64,000 nt of DNA from assembly GCA_035691065.1 (NCBI GenBank), contig DASSJT010000063.1, positions 1 through 64,000 of the forward strand, written 5' to 3'. The notes beneath the pieces were generated by a model. That model ran no database searches, was not told the DNA's origin, and saw nothing but the letters and a program-made list of their open reading frames with translations. Shown one piece after another: positions 8,435 through 17,816 of this stretch (position 1 is its first letter; each line of letters opens with the position of its first letter). A program made the position numbers and the translations under genes. Origin of the DNA: DASSJT01 sp035691065. GTDB lineage: Bacteria > Actinomycetota > Actinomycetes > Actinomycetales > Dermatophilaceae.

Positions 8435-11026
8435 ATGGACGAGACGAACTCCCACGACACCCCACGGCACCTCGCCGTGGTCGGTGGCGGCATGGTGGCC
8501 CAGCGCCTCGTCGAGGCCATGCGCCAGCGCGATCCCGAGGGCGCGTGGCGGATCACCGTCTTCGCCGAGGAGGGGCACCTGCCCTACGACCGGGTCGGGC
8601 TCACGGGCTTCTTCTCCGGAAAGACCCCGTCCGACCTGGCCCTGGGCGACCCGGGCCTGTGGGAGCAGACTGGCGTCGACCTCCGGCTACGGACCCGGGT
8701 CACGGGCATCGACCCGGACACCCGGACGCTCACGACGGCCGACGGCGGTACCACCCGGTACGACCACCTCGTCCTGGCCACGGGGTCGTCCGCCTTCGTG
8801 CCGCCCGTCACCGGCGCAAACCTTCCAGGGGTCTTCGTCTACCGCACCCTCGACGACGTGTCCGCGCTGCGTGACTGGGTTGCCGCCAAGGCCGCCGAGA
8901 CTGGACGGCAGGTCAGGGGCGCCGTGGTGGGTGGCGGCCTGCTCGGCCTGGAGGCCGCCGGGGCGCTCCAGTCGCTTGGCGCGCAGAGCACAATCGTGGA
9001 GTTCGCGCCGCGGCTCATGGTCATGCAGGTCGACGAGGGCGGGGGCGAGGCCCTTCGCCGCACCATCGAGGGCCTGGGCATGGAGGTCCGCACCGAGACC
9101 GCCACCGCGTCGCTGGCAGCCGGCGGCGACGGCGCGGTGGCCGAGATGCACTTCTCGACCGGGGATCCGCTCGAGGTCGACGTCGTGGTGTTCGCGGCGG
9201 GCATCCGCCCGCGCGACGAGCTCGGTCGCAGGGCTGGCCTGGCCATCGGCGAGCGCGGTGGTGTCGTCGTCGACGACGGCTGCCGCACCAGCCACCCGAG
9301 CGTCTCGGCCGTCGGCGAGGTGGCTTGCATCGAGGGGCGCTGCCTCGGCCTCGTCGCCCCGGGGTACACCATGGCCGAGGTCGTGGTGGACCGACTGCTC
9401 GGCGGAGCGGGCACCCTCCCCAGCGCCGACCTGTCGACCAAGCTGAAGCTCCTCGGCGTCGACGTCGCGTCGTTCGGCGATGCCTTCGCCCAGACACCCG
9501 GCGCCGTCGAGATCGTCTACGCCGACCCGATCGCGGCCGTGTACAAGAAGCTCGTCGTCTCCGACGACGCGACCACCCTGCTCGGCGGGATCCTCGTCGG
9601 CGATGCCAGCGCGTATGCCGCCTTGCGGCCTCTGGTGGGCCGCCCCCTGGGAGCCGACCCGGCGGCATACCTCCTGCCTGAGGGGGCTGCACCGGCACCC
9701 GCTGGCGACCTGCCCGACGACGCGGCCGTCTGCTCGTGCAACAACGTCAGCGCCGGAGCGATCCGCTGCGCCGTCAGTGACGGCGGGTGCACGGACGTCG
9801 GTGGGGTGAAGGCGTGCACGAGGGCGGGAACCAGCTGCGGCTCCTGCCTGCCCCTGGTCAAGCGCCTGGTCAACACCGAGCTGGAGAGGTCGGGCGTCCA
9901 GGTCAGCAATGCCCTGTGCGAGCACTTCGACCTGTCCCGCGCGCAGCTCTTCGACGTGGTGCGGGTGACCGGGCTGCGCACCTTCAGCGAGATCATCGAG
10001 CGCCACGGCAGGGGCCGCGGCTGCGACATCTGCAAGCCGGTGATCGGCTCGGTCCTGGCGTCGCTCGGAGCCGGCCACATCCTCGAGGGCGAGCACGCGA
10101 CCCTGCAGGACACCAACGACCACGTGATGGCGAACCTGCAGAAGGACGGCTCGTACTCGGTGGTCCCCCGCATTCCCGGTGGCGAAGTCACCCCCGAGGG
10201 TCTGCTGGCCATCGGGCAGGTCGCCAAGGACTTCGGCCTCTACACCAAGATCACCGGCGGCCAGCGGATCGACCTCTTCGGCGCCCGCATCGACCAGCTC
10301 CCGGCCATCTGGCGGCGCCTGGTCGACGCGGGCTTCGAGTCTGGCCACGCCTACGGCAAGTCGCTGCGGACGGTGAAGTCCTGTGTGGGCTCGACATGGT
10401 GCCGCTACGGCGTGCAGGACTCCGTCGGGCTGGCGATCGCCCTCGAGCTGCGCTACCGCGGCCTGCGGTCACCGCACAAGCTCAAGCTTGGCGTGAGCGG
10501 CTGCGCCCGCGAGTGCGCCGAGGCACGGGGCAAGGACGTCGGCGTGATCGCGACCGACCACGGCTGGAACCTCTACGTCGGCGGCAACGGGGGCTTCACG
10601 CCCCGCCACGCGCAGCTGTTGGCCGAAGACCTCGACACCGAGGCCCTGGTCCGCGCGATCGACCGGTTCCTCATGTACTACGTGCGCACCGCCGACCGGC
10701 TGCAGCGCACGGCCGCCTGGGTCGAGGACTCCGAGGGCGGCCTCGACGCGATCCGCGCCGTCGTGCTGGAGGACTCGCTCGGGATCGCGGCCGACCTCGA
10801 CGCGGCCATGGCCGCCCACGTCGACAGCTACGAGGACGAGTGGGCCGCAGCGCTGGCCGACCCCGAGAAGCTGCGTCGCTTCGCCACCTTCGTCAACGCG
10901 CCTGAAGCCGTCGACGACTCACTCGCCTACGTGAGCGAGCGCGGCCAGGCGCGTCCGGCCACCCCGCAGGAGCGGGCAGCCGATGCCGTCCTCATCGCAG
11001 GAAGCACCCTGGAGGTTCGCTCGTGA
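8435..11026 (+). CDS. nirB: NAD(P)H nitrite reductase, large subunit
   Basis: Reduces nitrite to ammonium with six electrons. 863 residues: an FAD/NAD(P)H oxidoreductase (VVGGGMVAQRLVEAM at the start, second Rossmann at about 165), a BFD-like [2Fe-2S] domain (CSCNNVSAGAI, GTSCGSCLP), then nitrite/sulphite reductase repeats with the siroheme/[4Fe-4S] cysteines in CVGSTWC and SGCARECAEA. Works with NirD, whose start overlaps this stop by 4 bp (GTGA). The ATG at 8435 has no strong Shine-Dalgarno, but a GlnR-like box lies just upstream. Confidence 0.96.
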   Translation: MDETNSHDTPRHLAVVGGGMVAQRLVEAMRQRDPEGAWRITVFAEEGHLPYDRVGLTGFFSGKTPSDLALGDPGLWEQTGVDLRLRTRVTGIDPDTRTLTTADGGTTRYDHLVLATGSSAFVPPVTGANLPGVFVYRTLDDVSALRDWVAAKAAETGRQVRGAVVGGGLLGLEAAGALQSLGAQSTIVEFAPRLMVMQVDEGGGEALRRTIEGLGMEVRTETATASLAAGGDGAVAEMHFSTGDPLEVDVVVFAAGIRPRDELGRRAGLAIGERGGVVVDDGCRTSHPSVSAVGEVACIEGRCLGLVAPGYTMAEVVVDRLLGGAGTLPSADLSTKLKLLGVDVASFGDAFAQTPGAVEIVYADPIAAVYKKLVVSDDATTLLGGILVGDASAYAALRPLVGRPLGADPAAYLLPEGAAPAPAGDLPDDAAVCSCNNVSAGAIRCAVSDGGCTDVGGVKACTRAGTSCGSCLPLVKRLVNTELERSGVQVSNALCEHFDLSRAQLFDVVRVTGLRTFSEIIERHGRGRGCDICKPVIGSVLASLGAGHILEGEHATLQDTNDHVMANLQKDGSYSVVPRIPGGEVTPEGLLAIGQVAKDFGLYTKITGGQRIDLFGARIDQLPAIWRRLVDAGFESGHAYGKSLRTVKSCVGSTWCRYGVQDSVGLAIALELRYRGLRSPHKLKLGVSGCARECAEARGKDVGVIATDHGWNLYVGGNGGFTPRHAQLLAEDLDTEALVRAIDRFLMYYVRTADRLQRTAAWVEDSEGGLDAIRAVVLEDSLGIAADLDAAMAAHVDSYEDEWAAALADPEKLRRFATFVNAPEAVDDSLAYVSERGQARPATPQERAADAVLIAGSTLEVRS

Positions 11027-11466
11027 CCGCGCAGATCCACACCCCAACCCTCGCCCCCGACGTCCTGGACAGGCCGGCGGCCGTCTGGGCGGAGGTCTGC
11101 ACCCTCGCGGACCTGCTGCCCGAGCGGGGAGCAGCGGCCCTGGTGGCCGGGCAGCAGGTCGCACTGTTCCGCACCATCGACGACAGCGTGTATGCCGTAC
11201 AGCAGCGCGACCCGTTCAGCGGCGCCATGGTCATGGCCCGAGGAATCGTCGGGTCGCGCGGCGAACTGCCCACGGTGGCCTCCCCGATGTACAAACAGGT
11301 CTTCGACCTGCGCAGCGGCACCTGCCTCGACGCCACCGGCAAGACACCCGTGGACCTCGAGCCTGGTCTGCGGACGTGGCCGGTACGCGTGGTCGGCGGT
11401 GCCGTCCTGGTCCGCGAGGCCGGCACTGCTCCGCCAGGAGCCCTGACCGGCGGTGCGGGCGGATGA
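11023..11466 (+). CDS. nirD: Nitrite reductase, small subunit (Rieske-like fold)
   Basis: 147 residues. NirD family, the small partner of NirB: residues from VWAEVCTLADLLPERGAAAL through the Rieske-like beta fold (VALFRTIDDSVYAVQQRDPF). The usual Rieske Cys/His cluster ligands are not evident, as is normal for NirD. The GTG at 11023 overlaps the nirB stop and its own stop overlaps the next ATG (ATGA at 11463), so the genes are translationally coupled. Confidence 0.94.
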   Translation: MTAQIHTPTLAPDVLDRPAAVWAEVCTLADLLPERGAAALVAGQQVALFRTIDDSVYAVQQRDPFSGAMVMARGIVGSRGELPTVASPMYKQVFDLRSGTCLDATGKTPVDLEPGLRTWPVRVVGGAVLVREAGTAPPGALTGGAGG

Positions 11467-12704
11467 CCACGCTGCTCGGGCTCGACCTCAACGGCAAGCC
11501 CGTCCTCGTCGCCGGGGGCGGGCCGGTTGCTGCCCGGAGGGCGTCGGCCATGGTCGAGGCCGGCGCCCGGGTCACGGTGGTGTCCCCCGCCCTGTGCGAG
11601 GACCTGTTGGACCTCTGGGTGGACGGCTCGCTCGAGTGGGTCGAGCGGCGCGTCCAGCAAGGGGACCTGGAGGGCGCCTGGCTGGTGCATGCGGCGACGA
11701 GTGACCCCGCCACCAACGCCACGCTGTGCGCCCAGGCCGACGAGCGCCGGATCTGGAGCGTCAACGCCTCCGACGTCACCTCCGGGTCGGCCCGAACTCC
11801 CGCGCTTGCGCGCCATGCCGGGCTCGTGGTGGGGGTGGCGTCGGTCGACACGCCCGACCCCCAGCGCGTGGCGCGGGTGAGGGACCGCCTCGAGCTGACC
11901 CTCCTCTGCGAGGCGGTGGACCTTCGCGCGGCGCGCCGCCACCCAGCGACCGAGCGCCCGGACCGGGGTCGGGTCGTGCTTGTCGGCGGCGGCCCCGGCG
12001 CGCCCGACCTCATGACCATCCGGGCCCGACGGGCGCTCTCCGAGGCCGACGTCGTGGTGACCGACCGGCTCGGGCCCACCTCGACCCTTGCCGACCTGCC
12101 GGATGTTGTTGAGGTCATCCACGTGGGGAAGTCGCCCGACCACCACCCGGTCCCCCAGGAGGAGATCAACCGGATCCTCGTCGATCAGGCCGAGCGCGGC
12201 CGGACGGTTGTCCGGCTCAAGGGCGGCGACCCCTTCGTCTTCGGGCGCGGTGGCGAGGAGGTCAGCGCCTGCCGAGCTCACGGCATACCTGTCGAGGTCA
12301 TCCCCGGGGTCACCAGCGCACTGGCTGCACCGGCATCGGCCGGCATCCCCATAACCCACCGCGGGGTCGTGGGCGGGGTGCTCGTGGTGCATGGCCACGA
12401 CGACCTGTCCTCGGCCGCCGTCCACGCAGTCGTGGACGGGTCGGCGACGGTCGTCGTCCTGATGGGGGTGGCGCTCCTGCCCGACCACGTGGAGCAGCTC
12501 CTGGTCGCGGGGGCGGACCCGCTGACGCCGGCGGCCATCGTGGAGCGAGGGACGACCCCGCACGAGCGGGTGACCCGGGCACCACTGTGCCGCATGGCCG
12601 TGGAGGCCAGGGCTGCCGGGGTGTCCGCACCCGCAGTCATCGTCATCGGCGCCGTGGCCGACCCGGCACTCCTGGAGGAGGCCCCAGAGGCGGTCGAGGA
12701 GTGA
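11463..12704 (+). CDS. cysG: Siroheme synthase: precorrin-2 dehydrogenase/ferrochelatase fused to uroporphyrinogen-III methyltransferase
   Basis: 413 residues making the siroheme needed by NirB. The N-terminal part (about 1-165) is CysG-N/Met8-like, with LVAGGGPVAARRASAMVEAG. The C-terminal part (about 170-413) is SUMT/CobA-like, with VVLVGGGPGAPDLMTIRARR, GDPFVFGRGGEE and VEVIPGVTSA. The ATG at 11463 overlaps the nirD stop. The open frame runs further upstream, but that stretch is nirD read in another frame. Shorter than E. coli CysG (457) but with the same domain order. Confidence 0.93.
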   Translation: MTTLLGLDLNGKPVLVAGGGPVAARRASAMVEAGARVTVVSPALCEDLLDLWVDGSLEWVERRVQQGDLEGAWLVHAATSDPATNATLCAQADERRIWSVNASDVTSGSARTPALARHAGLVVGVASVDTPDPQRVARVRDRLELTLLCEAVDLRAARRHPATERPDRGRVVLVGGGPGAPDLMTIRARRALSEADVVVTDRLGPTSTLADLPDVVEVIHVGKSPDHHPVPQEEINRILVDQAERGRTVVRLKGGDPFVFGRGGEEVSACRAHGIPVEVIPGVTSALAAPASAGIPITHRGVVGGVLVVHGHDDLSSAAVHAVVDGSATVVVLMGVALLPDHVEQLLVAGADPLTPAAIVERGTTPHERVTRAPLCRMAVEARAAGVSAPAVIVIGAVADPALLEEAPEAVEE

Positions 12705-13822
12705 TGGCGGCCGGCGCGCTGAGTCAGGTGATGGCGGGCTGCGTGGTGCTCGTGACGGCCGATCGCCGGTCCTCCGACATCGCCTCAGCACTCCAGCGCC
12801 GGGGCGCCTCGGTGCGCCACGCGCCGTCGCTCAGCATCGTTCCGCACGTCGACGACCGCCAGCTCCTGTCCGACACCAGAGCCCTGCTGGCCCAGCCGCC
12901 GGACACCGTCATCGTCACGACCGGCATCGGCTTCCGCGGCTGGGTGGAGGCGGCCGACGCGGCCGGGCTGGCCGACGAGCTGGTCGAGGTCCTGCGGGCG
13001 GCGCGGGTCGTGGCGCGCGGACCCAAGGCCCGCGGCGCCATCCAGGCTGCGGGGCTCCAGGCCGACTGGGTCGCCGAGTCGGAGACCTCCGCCGAGGTCG
13101 CCGACCTGCTCCTGGGCGAGGGCGTCCATGGCCGGCGCGTCGCCGTGCAGCACCACGGCGCCGGCGCCGACGGCCTCGACGCCGACCTGGCCGCTGCCGG
13201 TGCGCAGGTCGCCAGCCTGGTGGTCTACCGGTGGGGCCCGCCCCCGGACCCGGATGCGCTGCGCGGCTCGGTGCACGAGGCCGCCGCCGGGGAGATCGAC
13301 GCCGTCGTGTTCACCTCGGCGCCGGGCGCGGCAGCCTGGCTCGACACGGCGGAGGCGGAGGAGGTTCTCCCGTCGATCGTCGGGCGGTCCCGACGGGGAG
13401 CGCTGGTGGCCGCTGCCGTCGGTCCCGTGACCGCCCGCCCGCTGCAGGGAGCCGGCATCGAGCCGCTGGTGCCGGACCGCGGCCGGCTGGGCTCGCTGGT
13501 GCGCACGCTCGTGAGCCACTACGAAGACCTGCAGTCCGCCGCGGTGTGCACTGCGGCCGGAAAGCTGCAGGTCCGCAGCACCGTCGCCCTTCTCGGCGGG
13601 CACGTCATCCCGGTGTCGCCCAGCGGCCTGTCGGTGCTCCGCCTGCTCATCGACGCTCGCGGCGACGTCGTGAGCCGCAGCCAGGTGCTCTCGGTGCTGC
13701 CGGGCGACTCGCGCGACCCGCACGCCGCCGAGGTCGCGGTGGCGCGCCTGCGCGAGGCCGCGGGCACCCGCCATCTGATCGAGACGGTGGTCAAGCGGGG
13801 CTACCGCCTGGCCCTGACCTAG
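12704..13822 (+). CDS. nnaR: NnaR-type regulator: HemD-like domain fused to winged-helix DNA-binding domain
   Basis: 372 residues. The first ~265 are uroporphyrinogen-III synthase-like (VVLVTADRRSSDIASALQRR, then GPKARGAI and VYRWGPP). The last ~100 form an OmpR/PhoB-type winged helix (GLSVLRLLIDARGDVVSRSQ, then HLIETVVKRGYRLAL). In Streptomyces and Mycobacterium this fusion is NnaR, an activator of nitrate/nitrite genes that works with GlnR. It overlaps the cysG stop by one base and closes the operon. Whether it keeps HemD catalysis cannot be told from sequence. Confidence 0.9.
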   Translation: MAAGALSQVMAGCVVLVTADRRSSDIASALQRRGASVRHAPSLSIVPHVDDRQLLSDTRALLAQPPDTVIVTTGIGFRGWVEAADAAGLADELVEVLRAARVVARGPKARGAIQAAGLQADWVAESETSAEVADLLLGEGVHGRRVAVQHHGAGADGLDADLAAAGAQVASLVVYRWGPPPDPDALRGSVHEAAAGEIDAVVFTSAPGAAAWLDTAEAEEVLPSIVGRSRRGALVAAAVGPVTARPLQGAGIEPLVPDRGRLGSLVRTLVSHYEDLQSAAVCTAAGKLQVRSTVALLGGHVIPVSPSGLSVLRLLIDARGDVVSRSQVLSVLPGDSRDPHAAEVAVARLREAAGTRHLIETVVKRGYRLALT

Positions 13823-14041
13823 GTCGGTCCTCGGCCTGGCGGCGGCCCCACCTCAACCGGCTGTGCGTGACTCCCTAGCACGGACTCGCGACGGGCGGTC
13901 AAGACCTGTGGGTATGCCGGGTGCTCACCATTCAGCTGAGAACGTAGCCAAGGCGCGAGAACCTGGGCCCCCGAGGCTGCGCGCTGGCCCAGAACCTTGC
14001 CATGGAGCAGAAGTCCGCCAGACGCAGGTAGTCGCGGCTGC

Positions 14042-15976
14042 TCAGTGGTGGCCACCCTCGGCAGCGCCCTCGACGACCACTGGCTCGCCGGCCGAGACCA
14101 GGCGCCAGTCGTAGGTCGTGAAGGTGCTCGGGTCGATCACCTTCTGGGCAGTCACCCAGTCGATGATCATCTGTCGGATCTCCACCTGCGCGTTGTAGAC
14201 GACCGGCGCGCCGCTCGGGCCCGTGCCCGGGAAGTTGCCTCCCCCGCCCTGGCGGTAGTTGTTGATCGCGACGATGAACTGGGCGTCCGCGGCGACCGGC
14301 TGACCGGCATACGTCAGGTTCATGATCCGCTGGCCGGCCGGCTGGGCGATGTCGATGTCGTAGGCCAGCGAGGCATCCAGCCCGCCCATGATGTCGTAGT
14401 TGTAGTCGGGGGTCGGCGTGTTGTTGTAGACCGCGTTCGTGATGTCGTCAGGGGCGAACGGTCCGGTGCCGCTCACCTGCTTGAAGTAGCGCGCCGACCA
14501 CTCGAGGTAGGCCTTGACCTGGGCACCGGTGAACCTGACGCCCAGCAGGGTGTTGTCGTAGATGTAGAGGCCGGCGACGTCGCGCACGGTCACCTCCCCG
14601 GCCGGGATCGCCGCGTCACGGTTGAACGGCGCCGCGATCGAGAGCATGGGCAGGTCGGCGTCCGGGGTTCCCGCAAGCGCCGCCTTGACCGCCCCGGCCT
14701 GCACGTGGTTGATGAAGTCCATCGCGGCGGTGTCCTCGAACCGGCTGGTCAGCGCGGACATCGGCGCGGTGCAGGTGCCGATCACCGAGTTGACGTAGGT
14801 GCGGACCAGCTCGTGGTCGGCGCTCAGGATCGCGGTGATCGCCGGGTCCTCCGGAACCACGTTGGCGTTGAGGAGGGTGGCGCGGCTGCCGGTGAGCTGC
14901 CACTCGCCATAGACCTTCTGGACGTCGAAGTCCATCACGGTCAGCCGCATGCCCCACTTGAGTGGCTCGGACAGGAGCACCTGCTTGCCCGTCGCCTTGT
15001 TGGTGACCCAGGCCTGGGGAATCTCCACGTGGGCGTGGCCGACCAGGATCGCGTCGATGCCCGGGACCTCCTCGGCCAGCTGGGTCGACGCGTTCTCCGG
15101 GAACGGCAGCGCGTCTCCGTAGGAGGACCCGGGAGTGGCACCGGAGTGGCACGCGACGACCACGAGGTCACATCCGGCAGCCTTGAGCTTCGGCACCATG
15201 ACCGCGCCCTGCTCGACGATGCCGGGGAACTTCACGCGGCCGTCGACGTTGGCGTGGTCCCAGATCGCCACTCCGGGGGTGACGAGGCCGAGAATGCCGA
15301 CCGTGAGCGGCTTCTGACCCGGGATCCGAACCGTGCGGATGACGTAAGGCGGGAAGACCGGTGCGCCGGAGTCCCAGTCCACGGAGTTGGCCGAGAGCAG
15401 CGGGAAGTCGCACTGCTCCTCGAACGTCCGCAGTGTGTCGAGGCCGTAGTTGTACTCGTGGTTGCCCAGTGCGGCCGCGTCGTAGCCGATGGCGTTCATC
15501 GCCGCGGCCATCGGGTGCTTCGCGCCCTGGGTGATCGGGTCGATCTTGGCGTAGTAGTACGCGAGCGGGGTGCCCTGGATGGTGTCGCCCGCGTCGAGCA
15601 GGAGGCAGTTCTCCGCGCCCTTCTCCGCCCGGACCATGGCGACCAGGCTCGAGACCTTGGCGAGGCCAACGTCGTTGGCCTTGCTGTCGGTGTACTCGGC
15701 GTCCTTGAAGTAGTCCCAGTTGAAGACGTTGCCGTGCAGGTCGGTCGTGCCCAGGACACTGAGGGTGTAGGTGTGCTTCCCCGGCTTGACCTTGTCGGCC
15801 GCTGCAGCCGGCCGGGCTGTGGCGGTGACCAGGCCGGCGCCGCCGACGGCGGCCAGGGCGAGGAGCTGGCGACGCGTGGTCACGGTCGTGGACGGCGAGG
15901 CGCCGGACGGCGAGGCGCCGGACGGCGAGGGGCTGGACGGCGAGGCGCTGGACGGTGGCATGGGCTGGTGGCTCAC
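14042..15976 (-). CDS. Exported bifunctional metallophosphatase/5'-nucleotidase
   Basis: UshA/CpdB-like calcineurin-type phosphoesterase that removes phosphate from nucleotides or 2',3'-cyclic nucleotides outside the cytoplasm. The metallophosphatase domain shows LGTTDLHGN, DAGDTIQGTP, ALGNHEYNYG and ACHSGATPG. The C-terminal 5'-nucleotidase domain ends around NNYRQGGGGNF. The N-terminus has twin-arginine TTRRQLLALAAVGGAG and AxA sites, so Tat export is likely. I chose the GTG at 15976, with AGGAGT 5 nt upstream, over the 18-codon-longer ATG at 16030. A 15-bp tandem repeat expands the pre-Tat leader (Ala-Ser-Pro-Ser-Gly units). Confidence 0.88.
   Translation of the reverse strand: MSHQPMPPSSASPSSPSPSGASPSGASPSTTVTTRRQLLALAAVGGAGLVTATARPAAAADKVKPGKHTYTLSVLGTTDLHGNVFNWDYFKDAEYTDSKANDVGLAKVSSLVAMVRAEKGAENCLLLDAGDTIQGTPLAYYYAKIDPITQGAKHPMAAAMNAIGYDAAALGNHEYNYGLDTLRTFEEQCDFPLLSANSVDWDSGAPVFPPYVIRTVRIPGQKPLTVGILGLVTPGVAIWDHANVDGRVKFPGIVEQGAVMVPKLKAAGCDLVVVACHSGATPGSSYGDALPFPENASTQLAEEVPGIDAILVGHAHVEIPQAWVTNKATGKQVLLSEPLKWGMRLTVMDFDVQKVYGEWQLTGSRATLLNANVVPEDPAITAILSADHELVRTYVNSVIGTCTAPMSALTSRFEDTAAMDFINHVQAGAVKAALAGTPDADLPMLSIAAPFNRDAAIPAGEVTVRDVAGLYIYDNTLLGVRFTGAQVKAYLEWSARYFKQVSGTGPFAPDDITNAVYNNTPTPDYNYDIMGGLDASLAYDIDIAQPAGQRIMNLTYAGQPVAADAQFIVAINNYRQGGGGNFPGTGPSGAPVVYNAQVEIRQMIIDWVTAQKVIDPSTFTTYDWRLVSAGEPVVVEGAAEGGHH
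15891..15955. repeat. 15-bp tandem repeat, ~4.3 copies, in leader of 5'-nucleotidase gene
   Basis: Unit GACGGCGAGGCGCCG repeats at 15891, 15906, 15921, 15936 and 15951 with small changes. Translated on the minus strand it gives Ser-Pro-Ser-Gly-Ala blocks between the start and the twin-arginine motif. Confidence 0.85.
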
Positions 15977-16297
15977 GGGCACTCCTGGGGTGACGAGGTA
16001 TGCCGCCCGGTCGGTTGGCGTGGGCGGCACAGATGCCCGAGGCTAACCGGCCTGGAGCCCTGATGGGTTGCCAGACGGTAACGCTTTGTCAGCCGCACGG
16101 CATACGGCTCTCTCGCGGAGAACGCGGGAGAGCAGGGGCAGCGCAGCCAGTGACATCGAGGTCCAGGACTGGGCAGTTGCGGCCTCGGGCCGCGTCCGGA
16201 CCCTGCTTCGCAGTAACCGTCGACACCCTGGGGTGCGGTGAGGGCGACGTGGATGAGCGACGTCGATGGCGTGCCGCAGCCGGCCAAGTCGCATGAG
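15977..16297. other. Gene-free interval between acyltransferase and 5'-nucleotidase genes
   Basis: 321 bp with no convincing coding frame. It holds GTATGCCG at 15998, CGGCATAC at 16098 and a hairpin at 16107-16133. It should contain the promoter of the 5'-nucleotidase gene on the minus strand; I cannot place -10/-35 boxes with confidence. Confidence 0.7.
16107..16133 (-). terminator. Hairpin downstream of acyltransferase gene
   Basis: GCTCTCTCGCG (16107-16117) pairs with CGCGGGAGAGC (16123-16133), 11 pairs including one G-U, loop of 5 nt. It lies about 165 bp past the acyltransferase stop on the minus strand and next to a CGGCATAC word at 16098. Confidence 0.55.
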
Positions 16298-17542
16298 TCA
16301 GAGAATGCGGGCCACGCCGGGCAGGCGTACGACCGCGGCGCCGAAACCGAAAGAGAGGGTCACGCCGAGCAGGCTGACGGCGAGGTACTTCAGCTCAGGC
16401 GGCCACGGCATCTGACGACTGGCCAGCACCAGGCCGACGAGGACGATCTGGTGCACGAGGAATGCGGCGTACGCGGCCCGGCTCAGCTCCCGGGGGAGCG
16501 CGCCTTGGTGGTTGAAGCGCCTCCGGAACAGATCCACCAGCCACAGCGACACGGTCACCACGATCACGCCCTCGATCATGGCGAACACCGCTGACTGCCA
16601 GGTTCCGCCCCCGGCGAAGAGCTCCGGGTCGGTGCCCGTTGCGACGCCGATGCCGACCAGGACCGCGCAACCGACGATGGCCGCCCACGCCACATGCCGG
16701 ATCCTGGGCGCGAGACCCGGCTCCAAAGACCGGAACCATCCCTGCTCACCTGCGAGGGCACCGATAGTGAAGCCCATGATCCACCCAGGGGCCTGTGCGA
16801 CGGCAATGTGCCAGCGTTCCTCCCCGAAGGGGACGGCCAGCCGTAGCAGGTACGACGCAGCCGTGACCGTCGCTGCGGCCACCACCAATGGCCAAGCACG
16901 CAGTGGCACCGCGCCCGGCGTCCGGCGTGGCCATCTGGTGCGCAGCAATGCGTAGGCCAGGGAGAACACCCACAGCACCGCCAGGAACCAGGTCGGACCC
17001 GGAGGTGGTGGCCACTGCCACCAGATGTACGGAACGAAGGCCCAGTACCCCCGAGACCACCCGGCGTTGCCGGGGTCGACATACTCGACTGGCGGGGTGA
17101 AGACGAGGATGAAGAAGGCCATCGGCACCAACAGTCGGATGGTTCGGTCGGCAGCGAACCGCCGTAGGCCCTTGCGTTCCAGCGAGGCCGGGGTGAAGGT
17201 TCCCGCCACCAGGAAGAACAGTGGCATCCCGAACAGCACGCCGACCACCAGGACCATGCGCAGCACCCCCAGGAGGGGCTCGCGGGCCGGCGGCTCCTCG
17301 AACACCCAGCCGCCCAATCCCGTCCACGCCATGGTCGCGTGCGCCACGATCACGCCCGCGACGAGCGCAACCTTGAGGTTGTCGGCGAAGGCCAGACGTG
17401 ACGGAGTCGCCGGCTCCAGGACGTCGGTCTCGATCTCGTTCGGTGCTCCGCCCGGTGGTGCCCTGCGAGGTGCGCGCAGGCCCCGCACCCGGGTCATCGG
17501 GCACCCCTGCTCTCGTCCGACGAACTGGCGCACAGACAGCAC
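16298..17542 (-). CDS. Membrane acyltransferase (acyltransferase-3 family)
   Basis: 414 residues with about 10 membrane spans. The N-terminal catalytic-type motif lies in FADNLKVALVAGVIVAHATM, with a downstream FFLVAGTFTPASL segment as in acyltransferase-3/OpgC-like proteins, which transfer acyl groups to sugars or other envelope molecules. Substrate unknown. The GTG at 17542 is supported by GGAGGA 9 nt upstream; an ATG 15 codons further in is possible. Monocistronic on the minus strand, with about 270 bp of non-coding DNA upstream. Confidence 0.82.
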   Translation of the reverse strand: MLSVRQFVGREQGCPMTRVRGLRAPRRAPPGGAPNEIETDVLEPATPSRLAFADNLKVALVAGVIVAHATMAWTGLGGWVFEEPPAREPLLGVLRMVLVVGVLFGMPLFFLVAGTFTPASLERKGLRRFAADRTIRLLVPMAFFILVFTPPVEYVDPGNAGWSRGYWAFVPYIWWQWPPPPGPTWFLAVLWVFSLAYALLRTRWPRRTPGAVPLRAWPLVVAAATVTAASYLLRLAVPFGEERWHIAVAQAPGWIMGFTIGALAGEQGWFRSLEPGLAPRIRHVAWAAIVGCAVLVGIGVATGTDPELFAGGGTWQSAVFAMIEGVIVVTVSLWLVDLFRRRFNHQGALPRELSRAAYAAFLVHQIVLVGLVLASRQMPWPPELKYLAVSLLGVTLSFGFGAAVVRLPGVARIL

Positions 17543-17816
17543 AAGGGGAAGTCCTCCACGGCTCCCGGTTTACCAGAATCGGCACAGAGGCTGCCTACCT
17601 GTGGCCGCAGGACCCGACGCCGGTGTGGCTCACCCGCGAGGAGTGCCGGATCCCGGCGAACGCTGGCGCCGGTCGCCACGCCCACTCTGTAGAGACGGGT
17701 AGTGGCCGGCAGACCATTCTCAGCCGCACGGCATAGGGCCGTGGTCGGTCCCAGCCGGCGCGGGCGGACCGGCGCGGGCGGACCGGCGCGGCGAGCCTGG
17801 CGGGCCTAGCGTGGCG

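Noticed and set aside
13997..16063. 688-codon plus-strand open frame
   Set aside because: It is antisense to the exported 5'-nucleotidase gene, whose minus-strand product has all family motifs. The plus frame is a high-GC shadow rich in Val, Arg and His.
17728..17737. CGGCATAG as another copy of the dispersed word
   Set aside because: It differs from CGGCATAC at the last base and was not counted.
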